From: Leucobacter sp. 7(1)
GTDB taxonomy: Bacteria; Actinomycetota; Actinomycetes; Actinomycetales; Microbacteriaceae
Reading direction: 5' to 3'
Assembly (NCBI RefSeq): GCF_900163635.1
Contig: NZ_FUID01000104.1
Coordinates: 1-53,409 of the forward strand
DNA: 53,409 bases
Positions 25,510 to 33,757 of this stretch are shown here, piece by piece (the stretch's first letter is position 1; each line of letters starts with the position of its first letter). The notes beneath the pieces were generated by a model. That model was not told where the DNA came from. It did no database searches and was given only the letters and a program-made list of their open reading frames with translations. Position numbers and translations under genes: made by a program.

Positions 25510-28161
25510 ATGATCCACGATTCCTCGGCCCCGGTCCGGGTCACCACAAACGAGCGCGCTGCCCGAGATGATTCAATCCCGCAGCTCAGCCTCGTCATCC
25601 CCTGCTACAACGTTGAGACCTATCTCCCCGTTCTGCTCCGCAGCCTTGACGCACAGGACTGTGATCCTGCCGCGATCGAACTAATTTTCGTGATCGACGG
25701 TTCGCCAGACGACTCCGAGCATGTGGTCGCAGAGTGGATGCCACGTTCTCAGTTCCCCGTCTCGCTCGTCGTACAGGAGAACCGTGGCGTCTCGGGAGCC
25801 CTCAACACTGGCCTTGAACAGGCACGGGGAGAATGGGTGTCTTTCTCAGGACCCGATGATGAGCTCTCCTCCAACTACTTCTCCGAGATCCTCGCGGGGG
25901 CTCAATCGTTCCCAGATATCGACATCATAGTTACTCGACTCATTCGCGTTGCCAGCTCAGGCAGGGTGGTTTCGCACCCGCTCGACTACAAATTCGCTGA
26001 TCGTATAGAAGCTTTCGTAGTCGATTTACATCAGACGCCCGGAATGATTCATTTGGCGGGTGGCACGATCGCCCTCCGACGTATTCGGGTGGAGGAGACT
26101 GACGTAACGCACGACGAGACCCTACGAAGCGGCTTCGAAGACGCACAACTTATCTCGCAGTTCCTGCTTCGGCTACCCGAGGCCAGGTATCTCATCGTGC
26201 CGCAGGCACACTACTACTATCATTCGCGCGCCGATTCGATCGTTGCGACCGCCTCCTCGGATTACGCCCGCAAGCTCCCGCTGTTCGAAACGGTGTATGG
26301 GCGTCTGCTCGACGAGGCCGGTGACACCTGTCCTGCTTGGCTAGCGAATGTAATTCTGTACGACATGTACTGGGTGTTCCGCCAGTTCATGCAGTTCCGT
26401 TCGAGCGTTTTCGCGTTGGATTCTGATGCCAATGATCGTTTTGACTCCGCGGCTCGTCGGGTCCTTCGCCGGATTGGCCTCTCCCACATTCAAGCTTTCC
26501 GAGTTGTGAATGTGCCGCTCGATATTCGCTCCGCCTGGGAAGCTGCGGTCGACCCGGCTGCGGTCACCTCCGTAGCTATCGTGCGTGAACAGGATCAGAC
26601 TCGGAGTCTCAGCAAGATTGCTTACCACACGGGCGTTCCTGATCAGGAAGCAGTGGTCTCGCGTGGGGGCGAACGTAGTTCGCTTGCATACACAAAGAGC
26701 CGGGCATTGCTCTATTTTGGCCGCCCTTGGGCATACGAAAATATCTATTGGGTAGCCGACCCCGACAATCTGGGAGACATTTCGGAACTGCACTTCTCCT
26801 CCCCCGGCTGCTCCTTCTTTGCGGACGGATCGGTTTTCACTACCAGGGATGCCGGGCGTGCACTACAGAAGACTCCCCCCCGCCCTGGCCCGCCTGTGCC
26901 AGGGCCACGGCCACAAACTTCGCCCCCATCTGGGCGGGCCGTTCGAGCTCGGGCAGCCCGGGAACGGCGACTCAGACTGTCCTATTCGCTCGCATACCGG
27001 CTCGGAGGATTGCTTGGCTGGCGGAAGAAGTTTACAGATGCCTGGGTCCTTATCGATCGGAACACTCAGGCGAACGACAACGCCGAGGCCCTGTACCGGT
27101 ATCTCAGGGACGCACGACCCGACATCAACGCTTGGTTTGTGATTGGTAAGGGAACCAGCGATTGGACCCGCCTGAAATCAGACGGGTTCCGACTTGTCGC
27201 GCACGGCAGCAAGAAGCACTTCGCGCTGATGAAAGAAGCGAAAGTCCTTTCATCATCAATGATCGACCAGTACATCGTGCAGCCGTTCCCCAAGCGGTTC
27301 CTTCCAAAGACCTGGAGCTACTCGTTCCTACAGCACGGCGTCACGAAGGACCTGTTGCACCGGTGGTGGAACTCCAAGACCGTCGACCACTTTGTTACCT
27401 CAACTCTCCCTGAGCATCACTCGATCGCTGGAAGCCCGTCACCGTATAAGCTCTCCGAACGCGAGGTCACGCTCACTGGCATGCCCCGCCACGACCGCCG
27501 ATTCCGGCTCATGCAAGAAGCTCCATCACGTCAACCGGGAACTCACCGTATCGTGCTGATGCCGACTTGGCGGAACTATCTTCTCGGCGCAAACACCGGC
27601 GCTGAGCGGGATCAGCTCGATAGCTTTGCAGAATCGCAGTTCGTCACCGAATGGTCCGGGTTCCTCAACGGCTCGTATCTCTCCGAATTGTCACAGCGGC
27701 CTGGGGTCGAAGTCATTCTGCTCCCGCATCCGGGAATAGACACACATTGGAAGGACCTCGTAGTCCCGCCCGGAATTCGCCGCGTTTCCTATGTTGGGGA
27801 TGATGTGCAGGAGATACTGGCTGGCGCGACGCTCGTCATTACGGACTATTCATCCCAGGCATTCGAGGGCGCGTTCTGCGATGCTCCCTCCGTCTACTTC
27901 CAGTTCGACAGAGTCGAGTTCTTCTCAGGCGGGCACATCGGTTCACCCGGCTACTTCGACTACTTCCGGGACGGGTTCGGCCCGGTATGTGAGGACCGCG
28001 CAACGCTTGAGCAGAACCTCGAGGAAATGATCTTGGGTACGCACCCTGAGCTCGCAGAGTATCGACGCCGCATCGAGCGACTCTACCCGTTCCAGGACGG
28101 CAAGGCCTCTGAGCGAATCGTCGGCGAGATTGAAGCCAGACTTCGCCCTTACGGGCGCTAG
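25510..28161 (+). CDS. GT2 - CDP-glycerol glycerophosphotransferase fusion
   Basis: 883 aa from ATG 25510 (GGGAGAA upstream); an extension to 25273 would overlap the divergent gene and lacks domain content. Residues 25-250 are GT2: LSLVIPCYNVETYLPVLL, VIDGSPDDSE, and SGPDDE at 113-118. A proline- and arginine-rich linker follows near residues 455-490. Residues about 520-870 are TagF-like: FLQHGVTKDLLHRWW (606-620), LMPTWRNYL, LLPHPGID and ITDYSSQAFEGAF (777-789). It likely adds a sugar and then a polyol-phosphate, analogous to the 18401 gene but with a GT-A rather than a GT-B partner. Divergent from the pyruvyltransferase with a 196-base intergenic region. Confidence 0.87.
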   Translation: MIHDSSAPVRVTTNERAARDDSIPQLSLVIPCYNVETYLPVLLRSLDAQDCDPAAIELIFVIDGSPDDSEHVVAEWMPRSQFPVSLVVQENRGVSGALNTGLEQARGEWVSFSGPDDELSSNYFSEILAGAQSFPDIDIIVTRLIRVASSGRVVSHPLDYKFADRIEAFVVDLHQTPGMIHLAGGTIALRRIRVEETDVTHDETLRSGFEDAQLISQFLLRLPEARYLIVPQAHYYYHSRADSIVATASSDYARKLPLFETVYGRLLDEAGDTCPAWLANVILYDMYWVFRQFMQFRSSVFALDSDANDRFDSAARRVLRRIGLSHIQAFRVVNVPLDIRSAWEAAVDPAAVTSVAIVREQDQTRSLSKIAYHTGVPDQEAVVSRGGERSSLAYTKSRALLYFGRPWAYENIYWVADPDNLGDISELHFSSPGCSFFADGSVFTTRDAGRALQKTPPRPGPPVPGPRPQTSPPSGRAVRARAARERRLRLSYSLAYRLGGLLGWRKKFTDAWVLIDRNTQANDNAEALYRYLRDARPDINAWFVIGKGTSDWTRLKSDGFRLVAHGSKKHFALMKEAKVLSSSMIDQYIVQPFPKRFLPKTWSYSFLQHGVTKDLLHRWWNSKTVDHFVTSTLPEHHSIAGSPSPYKLSEREVTLTGMPRHDRRFRLMQEAPSRQPGTHRIVLMPTWRNYLLGANTGAERDQLDSFAESQFVTEWSGFLNGSYLSELSQRPGVEVILLPHPGIDTHWKDLVVPPGIRRVSYVGDDVQEILAGATLVITDYSSQAFEGAFCDAPSVYFQFDRVEFFSGGHIGSPGYFDYFRDGFGPVCEDRATLEQNLEEMILGTHPELAEYRRRIERLYPFQDGKASERIVGEIEARLRPYGR

Positions 28162-28171
28162 ATACACGCAA

Positions 28172-28200
28172 GGGTAGAGAACTGCCACGGTTCTCCACCC
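28172..28200. terminator. Hairpin terminator between convergent genes
   Basis: GGGTAGAGAAC (28172-28182) and GTTCTCCACCC (28190-28200) form an 11-bp stem with one mismatch and a 7-base loop. It lies 10 bases after the TagF-like stop and 20 bases beyond the end of the convergent SLH-like gene, so it fits a shared terminator. Confidence 0.7.
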
Positions 28201-28219
28201 CTGGCAGTCCTTCCGCAAC

Positions 28220-30061
28220 TCAGTGATTTAACCGGTAGATAAATGCCGCCATTGCTTCACGGGAGACGCGATCCTTCGGTGTGTATTTTGGCTTCCCCGA
28301 AGGCTGCTTCATCCCTGTGGAGTAGCCCATCTTGTGCATCCAAGTGATCTCGTTGTAGAACTTGTCACCCTTGCGCATGTCGGCGAACGGCGAGGTCGCC
28401 GGTCCCGAGTACTTCGCTCCCTCGAGACGGTAGATGAACGCGGCCATCGCCTCACGTGAGACTCTGTCCTTCGGCGCATACTTCGGCTTGCCGGAGGCTT
28501 GTTTGATACCAGTGGAGTAGCCCATCTTGTGCATCCAAGCGATCTCGTTGTAGAAAGGATCACCGCGCTTCACATCCGCGAACGGCGAAGTCGCCGGGCC
28601 TATGTAGGTTGCCCCCTGCATTCGATAGAGGAATGCTGCCATTGCCTCTCGGGAAACTCGGGTCTTCGGCTGGTACATGGAGGCGCGGCCGTCAGACGTC
28701 TTGATTCCCGTGCTCAGCCCGCTCGTCCCCATCCACTCGATCTCCTTAAAGAACTTGTGGTTCTGGGGGACGTCTGGGAAGAACGTGTTTGGGGTGCCGA
28801 ACCACTGCTTATAGAACTGATAGAAGTTTCGGTTGCCATAGCTGGAGCATCCGTTTCCCTCGCCCCACCCGGCATCGAGTGCCGCTTGATTGGGTCGGTA
28901 AGGCGTATAGATGTAGAGCGCCGCTGTCGCCCAGTTCTCGATGTACACCGGCGACGTCCCACAACCCAGGTTTGGGTGCCACTGAATCATGTTGTTCTGG
29001 AACGGGCGGTATCGATAGTTGTTCGGGTTGGCCCGGTACACCTTCAACTGCCAGGCACCTCGGTAGACCTGCTGCATGAAACCGGTGTCGCCTGCGTTGC
29101 AATTGGCCGAATTATTGGGTCCTGAGTCAGGGCAGTTATATCCCATAGCGAAGTTAAACTGGCGGATGGTCGGCCAGGTGTCTGTGACGAGACTCTGCTC
29201 TTTCTCAAGCATCACGAGCAAGACTTTCGGGCTAATCCCGCAGGCCTGCGCCACCTTTGCGATCACTGACGCCGATGATTCAGACGCCGTCCCCTGATAG
29301 GCCTTGCAGTAGGCATTTGCTGGCCGAGTCAGCGATGTCGTATTCCATTTGGCATCCTTCAAGCAGCCCCAGGCAAGCGTGGTATTTCCCCATGCCTTGC
29401 CCATCTCGCGCCCTGTATCCCCCAGCGTGCACCGCGGCACCCGTTGGTTGAGGAAGGTCTGGATTTGAGCAGCACTCATCGCGTTGCCGTTGTAGAAGTT
29501 CGAGTCCGAGATGATGTATCCGGCTTTGAACCCGCTCGCGAGATTCGCGCGAGACGTGATCGCGTTGTTCTGGGCTGCAAGCTGCGCCGCACGCTTCTCC
29601 GCTTCCTGGGCGCGCTGCTCCTCGGTGAGCGGCGTCAGCGGTTCTTCCTCCGTAGGCTCGGAGTTCGGTGCAGGCTTCAGATCATCCAGCTCCGTGGGCG
29701 CGACAGGGTCCGCGATAAGCTCCGGAGACTCCGACTCCTCAGGCGTGCTCGATTCGTTCGGATCTTCCGGAGAGCCGGGGGACTGCGGTTCGCTCTCCTT
29801 ACCGAGACCGGGATAATCCGGGTTAGGTTCACTCCCCGGGTTCGGCTGGGGGTCCGTCGCCGGGTTCGAGGTGGTCGGCGGCACCGATTCCTCCAGGTCC
29901 CCCGGCGCATTGAGCTCGGCCCAGAGCGCGGCAGCGGAGGCTGTCGGGTCAGACGCCGCGACCGGTGCGTCCGCGGCCGAACTCGTCGCAGGTGCGATCA
30001 GCCCCGCGAACATCGCGAGTGCAATGGCAAGCGGGAAGAGTTCTCGGGTGCGCCGGATCAT
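28220..30061 (-). CDS. Secreted protein with cysteine-rich domain and three SLH-like repeats
   Basis: 613 aa. A signal peptide (about residues 1-30: basic MIRRTREL, then ALAMFAGLIAP, then SSAADA) is followed by a Pro/Glu-rich stretch to about 145. A domain at about 165-425 begins SNFYNGNAMSAAQIQTFL. It is rich in cysteines and contains LVMLEKEQSLV, which recalls the catalytic-Glu segment of lysozyme-like enzymes; this is not assured. Residues 428-613 are three SLH-like repeats of 55-66 residues, each ending SREAMAAF(L/I)YR. Start ATG 30061 has AAGGTGG upstream. It is exported, likely held on the wall by the repeats, and may process peptidoglycan or polymer. Confidence 0.8.
   Translation of the reverse strand: MIRRTRELFPLAIALAMFAGLIAPATSSAADAPVAASDPTASAAALWAELNAPGDLEESVPPTTSNPATDPQPNPGSEPNPDYPGLGKESEPQSPGSPEDPNESSTPEESESPELIADPVAPTELDDLKPAPNSEPTEEEPLTPLTEEQRAQEAEKRAAQLAAQNNAITSRANLASGFKAGYIISDSNFYNGNAMSAAQIQTFLNQRVPRCTLGDTGREMGKAWGNTTLAWGCLKDAKWNTTSLTRPANAYCKAYQGTASESSASVIAKVAQACGISPKVLLVMLEKEQSLVTDTWPTIRQFNFAMGYNCPDSGPNNSANCNAGDTGFMQQVYRGAWQLKVYRANPNNYRYRPFQNNMIQWHPNLGCGTSPVYIENWATAALYIYTPYRPNQAALDAGWGEGNGCSSYGNRNFYQFYKQWFGTPNTFFPDVPQNHKFFKEIEWMGTSGLSTGIKTSDGRASMYQPKTRVSREAMAAFLYRMQGATYIGPATSPFADVKRGDPFYNEIAWMHKMGYSTGIKQASGKPKYAPKDRVSREAMAAFIYRLEGAKYSGPATSPFADMRKGDKFYNEITWMHKMGYSTGMKQPSGKPKYTPKDRVSREAMAAFIYRLNH
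28223..28780 (-). repeat. Three SLH-like repeats encoded in tandem
   Basis: The two C-terminal units are 195 bases apart and almost identical at DNA level (compare GAGTAGCCCATCTTGTGCAT at about 28319 and 28515). The third, N-terminal unit is more diverged. Recent unit duplication or gene conversion is likely. Confidence 0.75.
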
Positions 30062-30089
30062 ACGTTCCACCTTAGAGTCTGGTCTTCGC

Positions 30090-30117
30090 ACTCAGCAGTA
30101 GGAACTATCCGCTGAGT
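30090..30117. promoter_or_regulatory. Inverted repeat upstream of the SLH-like gene
   Basis: ACTCAGC (30090-30096) and GCTGAGT (30111-30117) pair, with an inner GGA/TCC. The element lies between the end of the CHAP gene (30219) and the start of the SLH-like gene (30061). It could be an operator for the latter or a terminator of the former. The 12-mer TATCCGCTGAGT inside it also occurs at 25379-25390. Confidence 0.4.
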
Positions 30118-30218
30118 AGCTTCTGCGTCAAAAAGGGCGAGGCCACGTTTGCGGCTGAGACGGGATCGGGTCGGGAGTAGTCGAAGCCCCCCGGAACCCG
30201 CGGGCATTGTGTACTTCG

Positions 30219-33200
30219 TCACCCTTGCGTCTCCATTCGGTACAGGAACGCCGCCATCGCTTCACGGGAAACTGCGCCGGCCGGAGAATACTTGGGTTTC
30301 CCCGAGGGCTGGCGGATGCCTGTCGAGAGCCCCGAATCGTACATCCAGGAAATCTCACGGTAGAACCGGTCTCCCGGTCGGAGGTCAGCGAAGCGAGTAC
30401 TTCCGGGGGCCGTGTATGTGGGGCGCTCGAGGCGGTACAGGAACGCGGCCATCGCTTCACGAGAGACCGGAGCTTTCGGGTCATAGACCAGACCGCGAGA
30501 CGTCTTGATCCCGGTGCTCAGGCCGACAGCGTGCATCCAGGCGATCTCACGATAGAACTGATGGTTTGTCGGTACGTCCACAAACGGTGAACTTGACGGT
30601 GCTGTGAACGACTTGTCTGCAGCTAGACGGAACAGGAAGGCGGCCATGGCTTCACGGGTGACGTTTGCCTTGGGTTGATATTTTGGATTACCCGACGGTT
30701 GCTTCACCCCAACGGACAGCCCGGAGCTGAACATCCATCCGATTTCGCGGGAGAACTTGTGGCTGGTCGACACGTCGGCGAATGGCGGCTTCGCTGGCAC
30801 CACCGGGGTTCCAGGGATCTTGACCATTTCCGAGCCGGCAACCGCGTTCGCGTACCCGTTCTTTGTACCGGTCACAGAGACTGACAGCCTATGTGCGACG
30901 TCTTCCTGTGTCACGCGGTAGCTTGCACGATTCGCTCCAGAGATTGCGGATCCGTTCCGGTACCACTGATAGCTCAGCGTGACCGGCGCGGGACCCCACG
31001 CACCGGGTTGCGCGATGAGGGTGGATCCCTTCGCCGGAGTCCCGGTGATCCGGGGCGATTCCGGCGTCAAGATCCCGGGCGCGACGGTGTAGTTCTGCGA
31101 CTCCCGCGTCACACTGGCGTATGCGGGCTTGCTCCCGACCGTTCGGAATGCAATTCGTGCTCCCCGATCCGCGGGGGTCAAGGTGTAGCTCGCACCTGTC
31201 GCACCGGAGATCGCTTTGCCGTCACGCAGCCACTGGGAGGAGAGCTTTACCGGTGAGGGCTGCCACTGCCCAGTGCTCGCCGTCACCCTCGCCCCCACGC
31301 GCACCTGTCCAGCAATCTGAGGGGTGGGGCGCTGCGCAAGTGTGAGGATCCCGACGGCGCGCGGGTGCGCGGTGACGTTCCATCCGCCAGCCGCAGACCC
31401 CATGCCGGCGTGCTCAACCCGGGATGCCCCAAACGACTTGCCGGAGCTTTTCGCGATCCTGACTCCGTCGGCGCTGAAACCCACAATATCGGCGCGTCCG
31501 TCTCCGTCGACGTCGGTCACTTGACGCGGCAGCGTATTGTTGCGCCACGCTTTGCCCCCGAATTCGCCGGACCACCGCACCGGCGCGGCGAATCCTGTGC
31601 CGGTACTCAGCGCAACGGTGACCCCGTCGTTGTCGAAGCCTACGACGTCGGCACGACCATCGCCGTTCACGTCTGCCAGGACCCGAGGGTGCGCGCCCAC
31701 GAGCCAGCCCGCGACTGTGCCGAAACCACCGCGCCAACGTTTCATAGCCCGGAGCCCGTTGCCAGAGTTGAGTGCGACGTACACACCGTCGGAAGCGAAC
31801 GCCACCAGGTCTGGGCGACCATCGCCGTCGACGTCCGCGAGGGTCCGGGGATGTGCGGCCATGCTCCACCCGTCTTTCCCGGCGAACTGCGCGCTCCACT
31901 GCTTTGCCCCTGAGAACCGCGTGCCGATGTTGAGCGCCACGTACACCCCGGCATTCGAGATACCAACCACATCCGGCCGACCATCACCGTTCATGTCCTG
32001 CAGGAACCGCGGGGTCTTGTCGACGGTCCACCCCTTCGCAGTTCCAAAACCGTCGTACCACTTCTGCATTCCCGCGAAGCCGGAGCCCGTGTTCAGTGCG
32101 ACGTAGACGCCGTCGGAGGCGAACGCCAAGATGTCGGCGCGGCCGTCGCCATTCACATCGACAAGCGTGCGCGGATGATGCTGCACAGACCACCCGTCGG
32201 CCGCCCCGAACTGTGCGGTCCACCGCTTCATCGCCGAGAATCCGCTCCCCGTACTGAGCGCGACGTATACGCCGTCCTCGGCGAATCCCACCACATCGGA
32301 CTTGCCGTCGCCATTGACGTCGATGAGTGTGCGCGGATGGCGTGCCGGAGTCCAGCCTGTCCCCGTCCCAAATCCTGACACCCAGGTCTTCGCCGCACCG
32401 AAGCCGGTCTTGGTCCGCAGCGCGACCTGCACGCCGCTGCTCCCGAAGCCGACGGCGTCCGGTAGTCCGTCCGCGTTCACGTCGGAGTTCCAGGGAAGCA
32501 TCTCCTGTGTATCGTCGATCCCGTTCCCGTTGCCGTCCGCCATCTGCACCGCACCGGTCGCGGCTGACACCGTGGAGGCGGGGCGGTAGCGCTGCAGGTC
32601 TCCCGTCGTTTCGACAGTGATGCGCTTCCCGAGGTCAGCTAGCACGGGCTGGTAGCTCGACTTCGTGGCCCCCGTGATCGCCACGCCGTCGCGCAGCCAC
32701 CGGTAGCGGTAGCTCGTGGGCTTCGGTGCCCAGCCGGACACCGCGGCGGTGAGTGTGCCGCCCACTATCGGCGCACCGGTGATTGTCGGCTTTGTCGTTT
32801 TGGTGAATGCAGAAGTGAGATCCGCGATGTGAATATAGCCCTGGAACTCGTTCGCACGAATCGTGCGGCTGTAGTAGGCCCCGGCCCACCCGTAGTTGTA
32901 TTCCTCGATGACCACGCGGCCATCGCTGAGCACGTCCGCGACCCAGGCGACGTGACCAAACTCGGAGGCCCCGCCGTACCAAGGTCCGCTCCACGCGATC
33001 GCCCCGACCTCGGGAGTCGTGTCCACACGGATACCGAGGCTCCGGGCCGAAGCACCCCACTCCGCAGCGTTGCCCCAGCGGACGAGCCCGCCGTACTGGT
33101 TACTGAACGGGATCTTGTTCGCCGTGTTGAGCCGCCACGCGACAAACGAGGTGCACTGCCGGTGCGCAAAGTTCCACTCGTCCCAGCGCACCGGGTACAG

Positions 33201-33692
33201 CGGATACTGCTTGTATTTCTGCGGGTAGTTGTCGCCGATCAGGGGTCGGGCAGCGGCGTTCGTGAGTGGCGGGATTGCTCGCCCGTCCCACGGCTTCGCG
33301 CTCGCCGGCCCGGGCGAATCCGAGACGATGCCACCGTTGGCACCGCGAGGTTCCTGGTCTGCGGGGTCGGGAGTCGGTGCGGGATCGGGGATCGGTGTCG
33401 GATCCGGCATCGGTGCGGGATCGGGATCCGGTGCCGGATCCGTCGGGCCCGGGTCCGGGGTCACTGGCGGCGGCGTCACAGGCGGTGTCGGTTCACCGGG
33501 CTCGGTGGGCTGCGCCGGATCGCTGCCCGTTTCGGGCGCGACGGTGGGCGCGTCTGTGGGCGCTTCGACCACCGTACGCAGCGGTTCGGCGGCCGCCGGC
33601 GGACCCGCAACCACGCCCCCGAGCAGGGCGATTCCGAGGGTGATCCCGAGAGTTCTGGCGGCGTGCCGGTGTGCGCGTCCTCCCGAATGCAT
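30219..33692 (-). CDS. Secreted CHAP amidase with VCBS, Ig-like and SLH-like repeats
   Basis: 1157 aa. A signal peptide (residues 1-35) precedes a Pro/Asp-rich spacer with PDP units (about 60-115). The CHAP domain (about 150-292) has C180 in HRQCTSFVAW, H247 in FGHVAWV and the IEEYNYGW segment (about 262-269), supplying the catalytic Cys-His and a polar residue. One Ig-like module (about 300-385), seven VCBS/FG-GAP units with DxNGDG-type loops (403-780), two more Ig-like modules and three SLH-like repeats (971-1157) follow. It is probably a wall-bound peptidoglycan amidase/endopeptidase. A TAGACT box 6 bases before ATG 33692 suggests a leaderless mRNA. Confidence 0.85.
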   Translation of the reverse strand: MHSGGRAHRHAARTLGITLGIALLGGVVAGPPAAAEPLRTVVEAPTDAPTVAPETGSDPAQPTEPGEPTPPVTPPPVTPDPGPTDPAPDPDPAPMPDPTPIPDPAPTPDPADQEPRGANGGIVSDSPGPASAKPWDGRAIPPLTNAAARPLIGDNYPQKYKQYPLYPVRWDEWNFAHRQCTSFVAWRLNTANKIPFSNQYGGLVRWGNAAEWGASARSLGIRVDTTPEVGAIAWSGPWYGGASEFGHVAWVADVLSDGRVVIEEYNYGWAGAYYSRTIRANEFQGYIHIADLTSAFTKTTKPTITGAPIVGGTLTAAVSGWAPKPTSYRYRWLRDGVAITGATKSSYQPVLADLGKRITVETTGDLQRYRPASTVSAATGAVQMADGNGNGIDDTQEMLPWNSDVNADGLPDAVGFGSSGVQVALRTKTGFGAAKTWVSGFGTGTGWTPARHPRTLIDVNGDGKSDVVGFAEDGVYVALSTGSGFSAMKRWTAQFGAADGWSVQHHPRTLVDVNGDGRADILAFASDGVYVALNTGSGFAGMQKWYDGFGTAKGWTVDKTPRFLQDMNGDGRPDVVGISNAGVYVALNIGTRFSGAKQWSAQFAGKDGWSMAAHPRTLADVDGDGRPDLVAFASDGVYVALNSGNGLRAMKRWRGGFGTVAGWLVGAHPRVLADVNGDGRADVVGFDNDGVTVALSTGTGFAAPVRWSGEFGGKAWRNNTLPRQVTDVDGDGRADIVGFSADGVRIAKSSGKSFGASRVEHAGMGSAAGGWNVTAHPRAVGILTLAQRPTPQIAGQVRVGARVTASTGQWQPSPVKLSSQWLRDGKAISGATGASYTLTPADRGARIAFRTVGSKPAYASVTRESQNYTVAPGILTPESPRITGTPAKGSTLIAQPGAWGPAPVTLSYQWYRNGSAISGANRASYRVTQEDVAHRLSVSVTGTKNGYANAVAGSEMVKIPGTPVVPAKPPFADVSTSHKFSREIGWMFSSGLSVGVKQPSGNPKYQPKANVTREAMAAFLFRLAADKSFTAPSSSPFVDVPTNHQFYREIAWMHAVGLSTGIKTSRGLVYDPKAPVSREAMAAFLYRLERPTYTAPGSTRFADLRPGDRFYREISWMYDSGLSTGIRQPSGKPKYSPAGAVSREAMAAFLYRMETQG
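30222..30782 (-). repeat. Three SLH-like repeats at the CHAP protein C-terminus
   Basis: Units of 57-66 residues begin F(A/V)D(V/L) and end REAMAAFL(F/Y)R. The first unit has VTREAM, the other two VSREAM. They are more diverged from each other than those at 28223-28780. Confidence 0.75.
31353..32486 (-). repeat. Seven VCBS/FG-GAP repeats
   Basis: The repeated pattern D(V/M)(N/D)GDGR(A/P)D(V/I/L)VGF recurs at an interval of about 54 residues (162 bases). The DxNxDG loops resemble calcium-binding loops of FG-GAP beta-propellers, and seven units fit one propeller. Confidence 0.7.
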
Positions 33693-33698
33693 GTAGCC

Positions 33699-33704
33699 AG
33701 TCTA
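33699..33704 (-). promoter_or_regulatory. -10 box (TAGACT) before leaderless CHAP gene
   Basis: TAGACT on the minus strand, 6 bases before ATG 33692. It is the same hexamer as before 16385 and 18401. Confidence 0.5.
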
Positions 33705-33757
33705 GGCGCGCGGTGGCATACGCCCCCGGAATCGCCCGCGCGTCGGGTGCTCCCGAG

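Noticed and set aside
26860-26960. Possible frameshift in the GT2-TagF linker
   Set aside because: The frame stays open and re-enters a recognisable domain; a proline-rich linker is a simpler explanation, though resequencing of this GC-rich stretch would settle it.
31353-32486. CRISPR-like regular repeats
   Set aside because: The periodicity (about 162 bases) is a coding VCBS/FG-GAP repeat in frame, without short identical repeats and unique spacers.
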